8,914 bases of DNA from JAZKFT01 sp043760535. Lineage in GTDB: Bacteria; Bacteroidota; Bacteroidia; Chitinophagales; Chitinophagaceae. Position 1 is the first letter of the stretch, and every line of letters begins with the position of its first letter. The DNA is taken from assembly GCA_043760535.1 (NCBI GenBank), contig JAYUOV010000279.1, forward strand, positions 1-8,914, given 5' to 3'. Below the pieces are notes generated by a model. The model ran no database searches, had not been told where the DNA came from, and saw only the letters and a list, made by a program, of their open reading frames with translations. Position numbers and translations under genes: made by a program. This document shows, in pieces, positions 1-5,812 of the stretch.

Positions 1-1896
1 CGGTTGTTCTACTTTGGTAAATGTTTTTTGGTAAACGCTGCTTGGTGTTTTATAACCTGTAACTACTATTTCTTTATAACCAGGGCTATATATATCAGAC
101 ATCAGGGGTTTTTCAATAAGGGTTTCTCCCGGCTTATTCCCTTTTACTATTAGTTCTTTACTGCCTTTGGCATGTTGTTTTGTTGTAATTTTTATTACAC
201 CGTTTTTGCCTTTGTCGCCATAAATAGCAGTAGCACTTTCACCTTTCAGCACATCAATGCTTTGTATGTCTTTTGGGTTTATTTCGTTTAAAACGGGTTT
301 GTCTTTTATAACGCCATCTACAACATAAAGCGGTTCTAATGCCGGGTTTTTAGTAAGCAATTCTTTCGGTTTTACAATAATCCTTGTCTCTTCTTTTACT
401 TCTTTACTGGCTTTGGCATATTGTTTCGTTGTAATTTTTACCACACCGTTTTTGCCTTTTTCTCCATATAAAGTAGTGGCACTTTCACCTTTCAATACAT
501 CCACGCTCTGTATGTCATTAGGGTTCAAATCGGTTAAAACCGTTTTGTCTTTTATTACACCATCGAGTACATATATGGGTTCTTTAGCAGGGTCTGTATT
601 TGGTTTACTTGTTTCAATAGTTACATGTACTGGCGATACTGGTTTAGTGGCAGTTGCCCATTCAAAGGCTGTATTCGCTTTTACAAGTTCCAGAACTGCT
701 TTTTCACCAAACTCAGTTGTTGCTTCTACAGTAGTTAAGAAATACACTTTTTTGTCTTCAGTTTTAATAACATATCCCCTTTTATCAGTTGTCGGTGTAA
801 AAGACTCAATGGCAGAACCTTTGTATTCACACGGTTTTTGTGTGCCTAATATTTTTTTCTCTACCAATTTTACTTTTACTGAGTCCTCATAGAAGCTGTG
901 AACTGTAATGCCTTTAGCATTTTGTGTAGCATCTACACTCGGTTTTTGCAATTCTGCTAACGCAGTGGTAATATCTGATTGCTTTTTTTGTCGTACATCC
1001 TGCGGCTGTAATTCTTTGTATTTAAAAGAAAAAAGCACAAGGGCAATGGCAGCGAGTGGTAATACCATCAGGCGGCGTACATAACTAAGTTTGGGGTTTT
1101 TGCTTGTTGTGAGCATGGCTAACCTACGTTTTAATTGTGAATGAAAAAATGGATTGGCCAGGGCAAAATGTTCGCTGCCCATGGCTTTCATCAGCAATTG
1201 CGATGCGTACTGCAGGTTATCATCGCCGGCCGATGCTTTTTTGTCGGCTATAAATTCATGAATTACAGATAACTCTCTTCTTATAAAATACAGTACCGGA
1301 TTCCACCAGGCCAGCACCACTGCTACTTCCATAAAAACCTTGTCGGTGCTATGTTTTTCGGTAATATGGGCCAGTTCATGGGCCAGCATTTGCTGTCCTT
1401 TTTCACTTTGTATTTCTATGCGTTTATTCCAAAAAATATTTTTAAAAAACGAGAAAGGCGTTCCCTGTTCCTGTGTGTTGTAAAACTGGATACCATCGAT
1501 AAATTCACAGGGATATTTTTGTTTGAGCCGGTGTATTTTGAGGATGTTTTTTACAAAAACAATTACCAAAAAAAATGCTACAACTACATATAAAGCCATT
1601 ACTGCCAGCTGCCACGTTATGTGGAATGTATGCCGCTGTTGCAGGTTGGTAATGTACAAATCCGAAATGCCTACCATTTCCACACCTCTTACCAGTAAAG
1701 GGGTTTCTTCGGCTGTAGAAAAAAACGGGATGGATATTTTCATCAGCGGCAATACAAAAGATATAATTACAGCCATTAAAAGGTAATACCGGTTCCACTG
1801 ATGAAAACGGTTATTGCGTAAAGCCAGCATATAGTATCCAAGCAATACACCGCTGCAAAAAATTACTTTAAGGCAATAGTAGAGGATGGTCAGCAT
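1..1896 (-). CDS. BlaR1-type M56 sensor metallopeptidase with duplicated TonB-plug-like repeats (partial)
   Basis: Membrane sensor protease of the BlaR1/MecR1 (peptidase M56) family, expected to sense an envelope signal and lead to inactivation of the BlaI repressor encoded upstream. The frame is open from ATG 1896 to the window edge, giving 632 codons with the C-terminus missing. Hydrophobic segments lie at about residues 4-24, 37-56, 90-115 and 273-290. The zinc-protease motif HELAHI is at 173-178, followed by an [10 protein letters not shown] stretch likely to carry the third ligand. After the last membrane segment the outer part carries two copies of a 61-residue plug-like unit (residues 439-499 and 521-581), each with a Y-V-x-D-G-V start and a G-x-K-G-K-N-G-V core. 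Many Bacteroidota BlaR1 proteins have such plug-like tails. The upstream ATG at 1907 is out of frame and closes after five codons. The family call is firm; the signal sensed is unknown. Confidence 0.9.
   Translation of the reverse strand, partial: MLTILYYCLKVIFCSGVLLGYYMLALRNNRFHQWNRYYLLMAVIISFVLPLMKISIPFFSTAEETPLLVRGVEMVGISDLYITNLQQRHTFHITWQLAVMALYVVVAFFLVIVFVKNILKIHRLKQKYPCEFIDGIQFYNTQEQGTPFSFFKNIFWNKRIEIQSEKGQQMLAHELAHITEKHSTDKVFMEVAVVLAWWNPVLYFIRRELSVIHEFIADKKASAGDDNLQYASQLLMKAMGSEHFALANPFFHSQLKRRLAMLTTSKNPKLSYVRRLMVLPLAAIALVLFSFKYKELQPQDVRQKKQSDITTALAELQKPSVDATQNAKGITVHSFYEDSVKVKLVEKKILGTQKPCEYKGSAIESFTPTTDKRGYVIKTEDKKVYFLTTVEATTEFGEKAVLELVKANTAFEWATATKPVSPVHVTIETSKPNTDPAKEPIYVLDGVIKDKTVLTDLNPNDIQSVDVLKGESATTLYGEKGKNGVVKITTKQYAKASKEVKEETRIIVKPKELLTKNPALEPLYVVDGVIKDKPVLNEINPKDIQSIDVLKGESATAIYGDKGKNGVIKITTKQHAKGSKELIVKGNKPGETLIEKPLMSDIYSPGYKEIVVTGYKTPSSVYQKTFTKVEQP
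154..582 (-). repeat. In-frame tandem duplication inside the blaR1-type gene
   Basis: Two copies of a 183-bp segment, 400-582 and 154-336, are offset by exactly 246 bp (82 codons). Hand translation gives 47 of 61 identical residues, and most differences are conservative (I/L, V/I, D/E). The DNA is also clearly alike over the whole unit. Each unit resembles the plug of SusC/TonB-dependent receptors. The plain reading is duplication of one plug-like module followed by divergence. Confidence 0.9.
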
Positions 1897-1905
1897 AGCA
1901 ATTTC

Positions 1906-1933
1906 ATTTACGATTTATAATTTATGATTTATG
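1906..1933 (-). repeat. Heptamer array (CATAAAT) just upstream of the blaR1 start
   Basis: Four 7-bp units read on the minus strand: CATAAAT, CATAAAT, TATAAAT, CGTAAAT. The array ends 9 nt before the blaR1 ATG at 1896. The same order of units, including the final CGTAAAT, precedes the hydrolase gene at 3774-3801. No Shine-Dalgarno sequence is visible between the array and the ATG. Confidence 0.85.
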
Positions 1934-2140
1934 ATTTTGTAAAACGCTGTGTGTTGTTTCTCTCGTTTAAGGTTTTGAATGTTTACTCTGCAAGAGGTAA
2001 AATAGTGAATTGGGAAATCTGTTTTTTTTCTGCAAAGCAGATTAAAAGATTCGTGTTTATCCGTTCTTTCCATTTCATCCGTGTGCTAATTGCAATTCAC
2101 TAATTTAAACCTTAAGTAGTATAGTTTGCTAAATAGAATT

Positions 2141-2238
2141 ACTACAATCGAACAGACTCCCATAACAATACTGTGGGGCTAAACTGTCGCCAATGTTGCC
2201 TAATCAAGGCTTAACTGCCCTGCTCCAAATAAAAAATA
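2141..2238 (+). repeat. Diverged second copy of the structured repeat core found at 3593-3697
   Basis: Read on the plus strand, this segment matches the minus strand of 3593-3697 in several ordered blocks. The block at 2150-2161 matches 3674-3663 at 10 of 12 positions. The block at 2185-2199 matches 3640-3626 at 12 of 15. The distance between these blocks is 23 versus 22 nt. An ATCAAGG-like block and an AAAAAATA end follow in both copies. A hairpin lies at the same place: CCCATA at 2159-2164 pairs with TGTGGG at 2172-2177, with one G-U pair if transcribed from the plus strand. Homology was judged by eye. Confidence 0.6.
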
Positions 2239-2248
2239 CAACCAGCAT

Positions 2249-2304
2249 TTGCCCATTTGTCAATTTGCCCTTTTCTCAATCTGTCCATTTGCCCATCTGC
2301 CCAT
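2249..2304 (+). repeat. Degenerate octamer array abutting the blaI stop codon
   Basis: Seven consecutive 8-bp units: TTGCCCAT, TTGTCAAT, TTGCCCTT, TTCTCAAT, CTGTCCAT, TTGCCCAT, CTGCCCAT. The last base of the array is the first base of the complement of the blaI TAA stop (2304-2306), so the array starts exactly where the gene ends. Units differ but the phase is kept throughout. Confidence 0.85.
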
Positions 2305-2669
2305 TACTTCTTCCGCTTCTTCAATTCCTCCAGCATCTCCTCAAGCTCCCCAATGCTAATTTTTTTTTCTTTTACAAAAAACGAAACCATATTACTAAAA
2401 GAGCCTTCGAAATAGCCTTTTACCACCTGCTGCATGGCGCCTTTGCTATAGGCATCTTTACCAACGAGTGCATAGTATTGGTGATTGCGGCCGAGTACAT
2501 TAATTCCCACAAATTCCTTTTCTATCAAAATTTTTAAAATAGTGGCAGTAGTGTTTTGGTGCGGCTTGGGGTCTGGCAGTGCATCGGTTATTTCTCGTAA
2601 AAATGCTTTATCCAATTTCCATATTACTTGCATTATTTGTTCTTCGGCCCGGGTTAGTTGCTTTTGCAT
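2304..2669 (-). CDS. blaI: BlaI/MecI/CopY-family transcriptional repressor
   Basis: A 121-residue protein with the usual length and layout of BlaI/MecI repressors. A winged-helix DNA-binding domain spans about residues 5-75, with the recognition-helix region rich in T/A/I/L (TTATILKIL). A C-terminal helical dimerisation part follows (about 80-121), starting with the family-like SKGAMQQVV stretch. It would bind DNA as a dimer and block transcription until cleaved or released through the BlaR1-type protease encoded next on the same strand. The ATG at 2669 fits the family N-terminus and lies about 20 nt below a good -7 element. The upstream region carries a palindrome suited to autoregulation. 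The targets cannot be told from sequence; no beta-lactamase gene is in the window. The symbol is used in the family sense. Confidence 0.93.
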   Translation of the reverse strand: MQKQLTRAEEQIMQVIWKLDKAFLREITDALPDPKPHQNTTATILKILIEKEFVGINVLGRNHQYYALVGKDAYSKGAMQQVVKGYFEGSFSNMVSFFVKEKKISIGELEEMLEELKKRKK

Positions 2670-2689
2670 ACCAATTAATTTTGATTTGA

Positions 2690-2721
2690 CAAATCTATAA
2701 CTAAATAGTTAGTTACACAAC
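2690..2721 (-). promoter_or_regulatory. Bacteroidota-type promoter of blaI with embedded operator
   Basis: On the minus strand TAGATTTG (2697-2690) matches the -7 consensus TAnnTTTG exactly. GTTG (2721-2718) lies 20 nt upstream as a -33 element. The spacer holds the palindrome TAACTATTTAGTTA (2711-2698), with two perfect 6-bp arms around 2 bp. That is the position of a repressor operator. The ACTA/TAGT arms resemble known BlaI/MecI half-sites (TACTACA/TGTAGTA), so autoregulation by BlaI is the likely reading. Confidence 0.65.
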
Positions 2722-2782
2722 TATTTTTTTAGTTTTAAAAAATTTTAACGCTAATCTGCCATTTTCGTTTCTAAAAAAATAC

Positions 2783-2810
2783 TTTGGTTATTATGTTACG
2801 GTTATTTTTG
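2783..2810 (+). promoter_or_regulatory. Possible promoter of ftsE
   Basis: TATTTTTG (2803-2810) fits the TAnnTTTG -7 element, and TTTG (2783-2786) could serve as the -33 element. The 16-nt spacing is slightly short. Transcription would begin some 15-20 nt before the ftsE ATG. A run of A and T makes chance matches likely here. Confidence 0.35.
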
Positions 2811-2833
2811 TTCTATACACCTAAAACAAAATA

Positions 2834-3520
2834 ATGGCCGAAGCAATCGTATCTCTCCGAAAAGTAAACATATATCAGGGTAATGCCTTAATACTACAAG
2901 ATGTAAACCTTGAAGTAAACCGGAATGAATTTGTGTACCTCGTTGGTAAAACTGGTACTGGTAAAAGCAGCTTGCTAAAAACCCTCTATGGTGATCTGCC
3001 ACTTACCGAAGGCGAAGGCAGCGTAGCCGGGCACAACCTCCGGGATCTTACGTGGAAAACAGTACCTTTTCTTCGCCGCACCATGGGCGTGGTGTTTCAG
3101 GATTTTCAACTACTTACGGACCGTAATGTGCAGGAAAACCTAAAGTTTGTACTAAAAGCCACGGGCTGGAAAGACGAGAGTATGATTGAAGCTAAAATAA
3201 ACGATGTGCTGGATAAAGTGGGCTTAAAAAGCAAGGGTTTTAAAATGCCTTTTGAAATGAGCGGCGGTGAGCAACAAAGAGTGGATATAGCACGGGCATT
3301 GCTTAACAGCCCCAAAGTAATACTGGCCGATGAGCCCACCGGAAACCTCGATCCTGAAACAAGCGATGAGATTATGCAACTGCTGTTTCAAATTAGCAAA
3401 GACTATGGCACCGCCATTATTATGGCCACCCATGATTATATCGTTATCAATAAATTTCCTGCCCGGATATTAAGAACAGAAAGAGGTAAAGTGTGGGATA
3501 GTGCCAATGTTGGTAATTAG
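2834..3520 (+). CDS. ftsE: Cell-division ABC transporter ATPase FtsE
   Basis: A 228-residue single-domain ABC ATPase, the normal FtsE length. Visible motifs in order are Walker A GKTGTGKS (38-45), Q-loop Gln in FQDFQLL (about 89), signature MSGGEQQR (142-149), Walker B VILADEP with catalytic Glu at about 167, D-loop GNLD (170-173) and the H-loop His in ATHD (200). The FQDFQLL and ADEPTGNLD stretches are typical of the FtsE/LolD/MacB group, and the short linker-free architecture favours FtsE. With FtsX in the inner membrane it would control cell-wall hydrolases at the division site. No ftsX lies next to it, so the partner must be elsewhere. The ATG at 2834 has an A-rich leader without Shine-Dalgarno. 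LolD-type lipoprotein export ATPase is the main alternative. Confidence 0.85.
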   Translation: MAEAIVSLRKVNIYQGNALILQDVNLEVNRNEFVYLVGKTGTGKSSLLKTLYGDLPLTEGEGSVAGHNLRDLTWKTVPFLRRTMGVVFQDFQLLTDRNVQENLKFVLKATGWKDESMIEAKINDVLDKVGLKSKGFKMPFEMSGGEQQRVDIARALLNSPKVILADEPTGNLDPETSDEIMQLLFQISKDYGTAIIMATHDYIVINKFPARILRTERGKVWDSANVGN

Positions 3521-3545
3521 TTGATTGGTTGATTGGTTGATTGGT
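3520..3545 (+). repeat. Octamer array GTTGATTG overlapping the ftsE stop codon
   Basis: Three full GTTGATTG units plus a partial one. The first G is the last base of the ftsE TAG stop. The unit is identical to that of the array at 8665-8709, about 5 kb away and in the same orientation on the plus strand. Confidence 0.9.
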
Positions 3546-3547
3546 GC

Positions 3548-3770
3548 TTTGTAGGGACGTCCATTTTTGGCGTCTGCTTCTACCGATAAAATTATTTTTT
3601 AGCCCTGCATTTGTTCCCTGATGTAGCGACATTGGCGAACGTTTTTAATCCCGTAACATTACGGGACTCCGTTCAACTGAAGTACTACTATTGAACCTGC
3701 GAAACCCCTGCTGTTTCTGTTACATTTATATCCACAAAACGGAGACGCCATAAATGGCAGTACCTACAAA
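3548..3770. mobile_element. 223-bp MITE-like element with 28-bp terminal inverted repeats
   Basis: The left end (3548-3575) and the right end (3743-3770, inverted) match at 24 of 28 positions, both starting TTTGTAGG and ending TGGCGTCT. Each arm also holds a small palindrome: GACG/CGTC at 3556-3574, and GCCAT-AA-ATGGC at 3747-3758. The interior has no gene but two hairpins: a perfect 8-bp stem at 3649-3666 (TCCCGTAA/TTACGGGA) and GTTCAA/TTGAAC arms at 3671-3696. A diverged copy of part of the interior lies at about 2141-2238. No target-site duplication is apparent because both flanks are tandem arrays. A non-autonomous mobile element or a structured extragenic palindrome are both possible. 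Confidence 0.6.
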
Positions 3771-3773
3771 AAT

Positions 3774-3801
3774 CATAAATCATAAATCATAAATCGTAAA
3801 T
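3774..3801 (+). repeat. Heptamer array (CATAAAT) just upstream of the hydrolase start
   Basis: Three CATAAAT units and a final CGTAAAT, followed by a weaker CAAAAAG, then ATG at 3810, 8 nt after the array. It begins 3 bp after the right end of the inverted-repeat element. The unit order and distance to the ATG nearly match those upstream of blaR1 (1906-1933, 9 nt). Confidence 0.85.
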
Positions 3802-3809
3802 CAAAAAGC

Positions 3810-4661
3810 ATGAATCAAAAAATCATTTCCCTCTACGACGAATACACCCACAAGCCGCTTGGCCGTGGCGATTTTTTAAAGCGTTTGGCTATGCTTGCCG
3901 GTAGTACTGCCGCCGCCATGGCACTGCTGCCCTTGCTAGAAAATAACTATGCTAAAGCAGCCGTAACAGCTGATGATGAATTATTTACTGAATATGTAAC
4001 CTTTACCGGCGTACCTGCCGAAATGAAGGCATATATAGCTCGGCCTAAAGTGATGAAAAAATATGCTGCTATAATCGTTATCCACGAAAACCGTGGACTG
4101 AATGAACATATAGAAGATGTAGCCCGCCGTGCCGCCAAAGCAGGTTACTTGGCTATTGCTCCTAACGCACTTGCTGCATTGGGCAAAACACCTGCCAACG
4201 AAGATGAATCAAGGGCTTTTTTCGGCGAACTGAAAGCTGAAAACAACCTTAAAAATTTTATGAATGCTTATGAATACCTGGCCACCCGAATGGATTACAA
4301 CGGAAAAACTGGTTGTGTAGGTTTTTGCTGGGGCGGTGCTATGGCTAATAGCCTTGCAGTAAACCTGCCCGACTTAAAAGCTGCTGTAGCTTTCTATGGC
4401 CGTCAGCCCGAAGCTGCGGATGTGGCAAAAATAAAAGGGGCTGTACAGCTACATTATGGCGGCCTCGATGAACGGGTGAATGCTGGCATTGCCGCCTACG
4501 AAGAAGCATTAAAAACCAATAAGACTAATTACGAATTGTACAAATACGAAGGTGTAAACCATGCCTTCCACAACGATACTTCCGGCGCCAGATATAACGA
4601 AGCCGCCGCCAAACTTGCCTGGGCAAGAACTATTGAATTTTTCGGTAAATATCTTGGTTAG
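3810..4661 (+). CDS. Dienelactone hydrolase family protein, probably exported
   Basis: A 283-residue alpha/beta hydrolase of the dienelactone hydrolase family. The catalytic Cys is C173 in GFCWGG, with the acid D220 in the GGLDERV stretch and H251 in NHAFH. HEN (92-94) matches the family Glu that steers the Cys. This is the Cys-Asp-His set of dienelactone hydrolase rather than a Ser triad. The N-terminus carries an extension with RGDFLKR followed by a hydrophobic stretch (about 26-43) ending before an AKAA site near 48-51, so export is likely. The motif resembles a Tat signal, but the second arginine is a glycine. The real substrate is unknown; the annotation does not imply chloroaromatic degradation. 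It is a single gene, convergent with the DUF1572 gene, and the only visible leader element is the heptamer array. Confidence 0.88.
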   Translation: MNQKIISLYDEYTHKPLGRGDFLKRLAMLAGSTAAAMALLPLLENNYAKAAVTADDELFTEYVTFTGVPAEMKAYIARPKVMKKYAAIIVIHENRGLNEHIEDVARRAAKAGYLAIAPNALAALGKTPANEDESRAFFGELKAENNLKNFMNAYEYLATRMDYNGKTGCVGFCWGGAMANSLAVNLPDLKAAVAFYGRQPEAADVAKIKGAVQLHYGGLDERVNAGIAAYEEALKTNKTNYELYKYEGVNHAFHNDTSGARYNEAAAKLAWARTIEFFGKYLG

Positions 4662-4705
4662 TTAGTAGCTAGGGATTGGGGATTTGTTTTTTTAATTCTG
4701 CCTTA

Positions 4706-4733
4706 CCAACCTCCAACCTCCAATCTCCAGCCC
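4706..4733 (-). repeat. Heptamer array next to the DUF1572 stop codon
   Basis: Four 7-bp units on the plus strand: CCAACCT, CCAACCT, CCAATCT, CCAGCCC, with weaker matches CTAATTA and CCTAATC running into the end of the DUF1572 gene (4734-4747). In the gene's orientation the array follows the TAG stop directly and reads as G/T-rich TTGGAGG-like units. It sits in the 72-bp gap between two convergent genes. Confidence 0.75.
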
Positions 4734-5237
4734 CTAATTACCTAATCCCATCTTCGGCATACTCAAATTCTTCCAATCTTTATCCTTTGCCATTTTGGCA
4801 ATAAATACAATTTGGCCAACATGGTAAGGGTAATGTGCCAATTGCCGTAGTATGGCATCAAATACAAATAATGGTTCTGAACGGATGGTAATTTCGTTCA
4901 TCAAATCTTCTGTTTGTAGTGCCTCAATAGTATTGATTACCATTGCCCAGCCTGTGTTCCAGCAATCTGTCAGGTCTTGTTTGGTTAGTTCCATGGGTTC
5001 AAATTCGGCATTTCTTTTCCGCCATTGTTTTTCGCCATCTTCAGTAAGAAAATTAGTAAACCTGCTCATCATATTGCCATAAAGGTGTTGTATAATAATG
5101 GCTATACTATTGCTTTCTGCCGTAGGCCTAAAATGCATTTCTGTTTCTGTAAGTTGTTCAAAGCTTTTATCACCAAGGTTTTTGTAATAGCGAAGCCTTT
5201 TGATAGCATCGGTAATAAATTGGGTAGCTAATTCCAT
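4734..5237 (-). CDS. DUF1572 / DinB-like four-helix protein
   Basis: A 167-residue protein from ATG 5237. A TTG at 5243 would add two residues and is less likely. It fits the DUF1572 family of the DinB superfamily, whose members fold as four-helix bundles with a metal site of three histidines. The candidates are H51 (IQHLYGN), and H135 and H139 (HYPYHVGQIV), giving the typical His ... His-x3-His set near the C-terminal helix. Relatives include thiol-dependent and nuclease-like members, but for DUF1572 no reaction is established, so no substrate is proposed. It is convergent with the hydrolase gene. No promoter of the TAnnTTTG type was found upstream. Confidence 0.82.
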   Translation of the reverse strand: MELATQFITDAIKRLRYYKNLGDKSFEQLTETEMHFRPTAESNSIAIIIQHLYGNMMSRFTNFLTEDGEKQWRKRNAEFEPMELTKQDLTDCWNTGWAMVINTIEALQTEDLMNEITIRSEPLFVFDAILRQLAHYPYHVGQIVFIAKMAKDKDWKNLSMPKMGLGN

Positions 5238-5755
5238 TTGCAAGGTTTTAAATGTGAATGAAAAAAAACAGCCAAACTGCTTTTGTATTTTTTATACCCA
5301 TTAAGGCTTTTTACTAATTGTGGTAATAAATAAATCCAGTATTGGAGTTTTAAAAATTATTTTTATAATGCTGAACTGCTTACACTAATTAAAGAAGCCG
5401 CTTCTTGTTCTTATTTTTAAAAGTCCGTTAGTAGCTTTTTCCAGTCGTCGACCAACTTGCAAAGCTTCATCCGCCTTATGCACCTTCGCTAAATAGAAAA
5501 ATGAAAATGAATGCCATTGCGTTTGAAAAGGAAGGGGAACAATGATATGCTGTTAAAGAGCGAACCGTAAGGCTAGTGGATTAAAAAGTTTTTCAATGCA
5601 GCATTATTAGCGTTGTGCTTTCTCTTTGTTCTACCGCAATAAGCCATCGCTAGTAATAATGGCAGGTAAAAGTAAGATGTATTGAATAAACACTCGGTGG
5701 AGCAAAGGTTTTTGAAATTATATTTGGGATGGGCATAGCATATACATTCAAGTAA
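5238..5755. other. Gap of about 520 bp with no intact gene
   Basis: The only coding-like signal is the remnant described at 5385-5603. On the plus strand a short ATG-led stretch near 5503 stops after 14 codons. The flanking parts (5244-5384 and 5607-5755) are AT-rich and show no recognised motif, RNA gene or repeat. The hairpin terminator follows at 5756. Confidence 0.55.
5385..5603 (-). pseudogene. Possible remnant of an unrecognised gene
   Basis: On the minus strand one frame runs through two collinear open stretches, 5603-5556 (16 codons) and 5552-5388 (55 codons), split by an in-frame TAA at 5555-5553 and closed by TAG at 5387-5385. Neither stretch has an ATG. The second reads like ordinary protein, including LAKVHKADEALQVG and a basic C-terminus. 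Its base composition is less AT-rich than the surroundings. I do not recognise the family. It may equally be a chance open frame. Confidence 0.25.
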
Positions 5756-5796
5756 TTTAAAAAGGGATATTCCGATTCGGAATATCCCTTTTTAAA
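5756..5796 (-). terminator. Perfect 19-bp stem-loop terminator, probably bidirectional
   Basis: Bases 5756-5774 and 5778-5796 are exact reverse complements around a 3-nt loop (ATT). The stem carries TTTAAAAA on the outside and GGGATATTCCG inside, so either strand gives a GC-containing hairpin followed by a T-run. It lies 16 nt beyond the stop codon of the DUF2911 gene on the minus strand, as expected for its intrinsic terminator. Confidence 0.88.
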
Positions 5797-5812
5797 TCTG
5801 ATTTTTTTTCGG

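Larger units (their letters stand above)
1897..2303. other. 407-bp non-coding gap between blaI and blaR1
   Basis: No credible gene was seen in this stretch. It holds the heptamer leader (1906-1933), a diverged copy of a structured repeat (about 2141-2238) and an octamer array (2249-2304). The remainder, about 1940-2110, is AT-rich with no recognised motif and no clear TAnnTTTG promoter for blaR1. It is unclear whether blaR1 is transcribed from blaI through this gap or separately. Confidence 0.7.

Noticed and set aside
413..892. 159-codon plus-strand open frame
   Set aside because: It lies antisense to the blaR1-type gene, is rich in S/T/F/V as expected for an antisense shadow, and matches no known domain. 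The minus strand carries clear family motifs.
1505..1798. 97-codon minus-strand open frame
   Set aside because: It is out of frame with the blaR1-type gene and overlaps its membrane segments; it is a shadow frame.
1893..1907. ATG at 1907 as the blaR1 start
   Set aside because: It is out of frame with the M56 domain and closes after five codons; ATG 1896 leads directly into the first membrane segment.
2115..2145. GTAGTA ... TACTAC inverted arms as a second BlaI operator
   Set aside because: The TACTAC arm matches a MecI/BlaI half-site, but the 19-nt spacer is too long for the usual operator and similar TAGTAGTA/ACTACTA bases occur in the other copy of the repeat core, so the match probably belongs to the repeat.
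2193..2537. 114-codon plus-strand open frame
   Set aside because: It is built from an octamer array and the antisense of blaI, with no domain.
4662..4733. Hairpin terminator between the convergent hydrolase and DUF1572 genes
   Set aside because: Loosely complementary G- and C-rich stretches flank a T-run at 4686-4693, but no clean stem could be drawn; the likeness is explained by heptamer repeats on the two sides.
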